Origin: Astrobacterium formosum
Lineage (GTDB): Bacteria > Pseudomonadota > Alphaproteobacteria > Rhizobiales > Xanthobacteraceae
Length of the DNA: 64,000 bases
Assembly: GCA_030848545.1 (NCBI GenBank)
Contig: JAVDCA010000008.1
Location: 62,001 to 126,000 of the forward strand
Reading direction: 5' to 3'
This document shows positions 63,737 to 64,000 of the stretch, one piece after another (position 1 is the first letter of the stretch; every line of letters starts with the position of its first letter). Below the pieces are notes generated by a model, which made no database searches, had not been told where the DNA came from, and saw only the letters and a list, made by a program, of their open reading frames with translations. Made by a program: the position numbers and the translations under genes.

Positions 63737-64000
63737 ATGAGGAAAGAACACGATTGTATCGGGGAAATGGAACTCCCGGATTCTGTATATTATGGAATTC
63801 AAACCGAGCGGGTGCGGCAACTGTCCAACGTGTCGGGCATTCCGGTCATCACCTACCCGCAGCTGCATGATCGCCTCGCCCACATAAAAAAGGCCGCCGC
63901 CAAGGCGAACAAGGCCGTCGGCGCCCTGGACGGGGAAGTCGCCGATGCGATCTGCGTTGCGGCCGACAAGGTGCTCGCCGGCGGGTGGGAAGACCAGTTT
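63737..64000 (+). CDS. aspA: Aspartate ammonia-lyase/fumarase family protein, N-terminal part (cut by window edge)
   Basis: The 88 visible codons match the N terminus of aspartases: KEHDCIGEMELPDSVYYGIQ, TERVRQLSNVSGI, then HIKKAAAKANKAVG and VADAICVAADKVLAGGWEDQ. The family enzyme removes ammonia from aspartate to give fumarate; the beginning fits AspA better than class II fumarase, but the catalytic loop is outside the window. The lysine-rich first codons and lower GC stand out from neighbours. It is divergent from the RpiR-type regulator. Confidence 0.85.
   Translation, partial: MRKEHDCIGEMELPDSVYYGIQTERVRQLSNVSGIPVITYPQLHDRLAHIKKAAAKANKAVGALDGEVADAICVAADKVLAGGWEDQF

Overview
The window reads as one stretch of chromosome from a high-GC alphaproteobacterium, most likely of the Hyphomicrobiales (Bradyrhizobium/Rhodopseudomonas/Xanthobacteraceae neighbourhood). 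This is inference from the gene families: a fused cox subunit I-III, a fused NarK1-NarK2 transporter, a fused MrpA-MrpB, a General-L-amino-acid type binding protein, and one long intergenic palindrome (57389-57441) of a type common in Bradyrhizobiaceae genomes. Coding is dense, many genes overlap by 1-11 bases, and almost all very long antisense reading frames are high-GC shadows.

Region by region. (1) 1-6600: tail of a urea ABC transporter ATPase (urtE), then ureDAB-ureC-ureEFG. The urease set is interrupted by a VapBC-type toxin-antitoxin pair between ureB and ureC and by a DUF29 gene between ureC and ureE. (2) 6700-13100: a His/Pro-rich DUF2231 membrane protein with a sorbosone-dehydrogenase-like protein, an amino-acid binding protein, an L,D-transpeptidase, the remains of a patatin-like gene, a hypothetical gene, and a two-gene operon of an iron-type alcohol dehydrogenase and a YgiN-like monooxygenase. 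(3) 13570-19650: an aa3-type oxidase cluster (CopD/HemJ-like protein, DUF2231 protein, lipoprotein CoxII, CoxI-III fusion, small membrane subunit), then two exported small proteins. (4) 19800-26070: a complete Mrp Na+/H+ antiporter operon mrpAB-C-D-E-F-G, every gene overlapping or touching the next. (5) 26300-30700: small ORFs, a cold-shock gene with a long leader, rpsU, and a divergent RpoD-type sigma factor. (6) 30700-34960: a FadR-type regulator, a RraA-like aldolase, a split altronate-dehydratase-like enzyme and an SDR dehydrogenase, which look like one sugar-acid or hydroxy-acid pathway. (7) 35030-35830: a decayed IS3 element. (8) 35893-49290: a respiratory nitrate reductase island: cysteine-free Crp/Fnr regulator, two FNR-type boxes, NarK1-NarK2 fusion, an extra NarK, narGHJI, a parvulin, and two small unknown genes. 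(9) 49526-53662: tRNA-Gln(CTG) and a GntR-controlled TRAP transporter. (10) 53676-60029 (minus strand): hybrid sensor kinase, lone molybdenum-hydroxylase large subunit, MFS transporter. (11) 60255-64000: ppx/gppA-rlmE, an RpiR-type regulator and, divergently, the start of an aspartase gene cut by the window edge.

How it fits together: the urease and urt genes give urea-nitrogen use; nar plus the NarK modules give nitrate uptake and respiration, with the FNR-type boxes placed so that each of the two divergent promoters has its own; the cox and mrp clusters give aerobic respiration and sodium/pH homeostasis. No complete undescribed system stands out beyond doubt. The best leads are the insertions in the urease operon, the three NarK modules in a row with paired boxes, the Cys/His-tailed protein and the short membrane protein after the nar parvulin, the second-RpoD locus beside rpsU, and a 36-residue ORF that has both a ribosome binding site and an immediate terminator hairpin.
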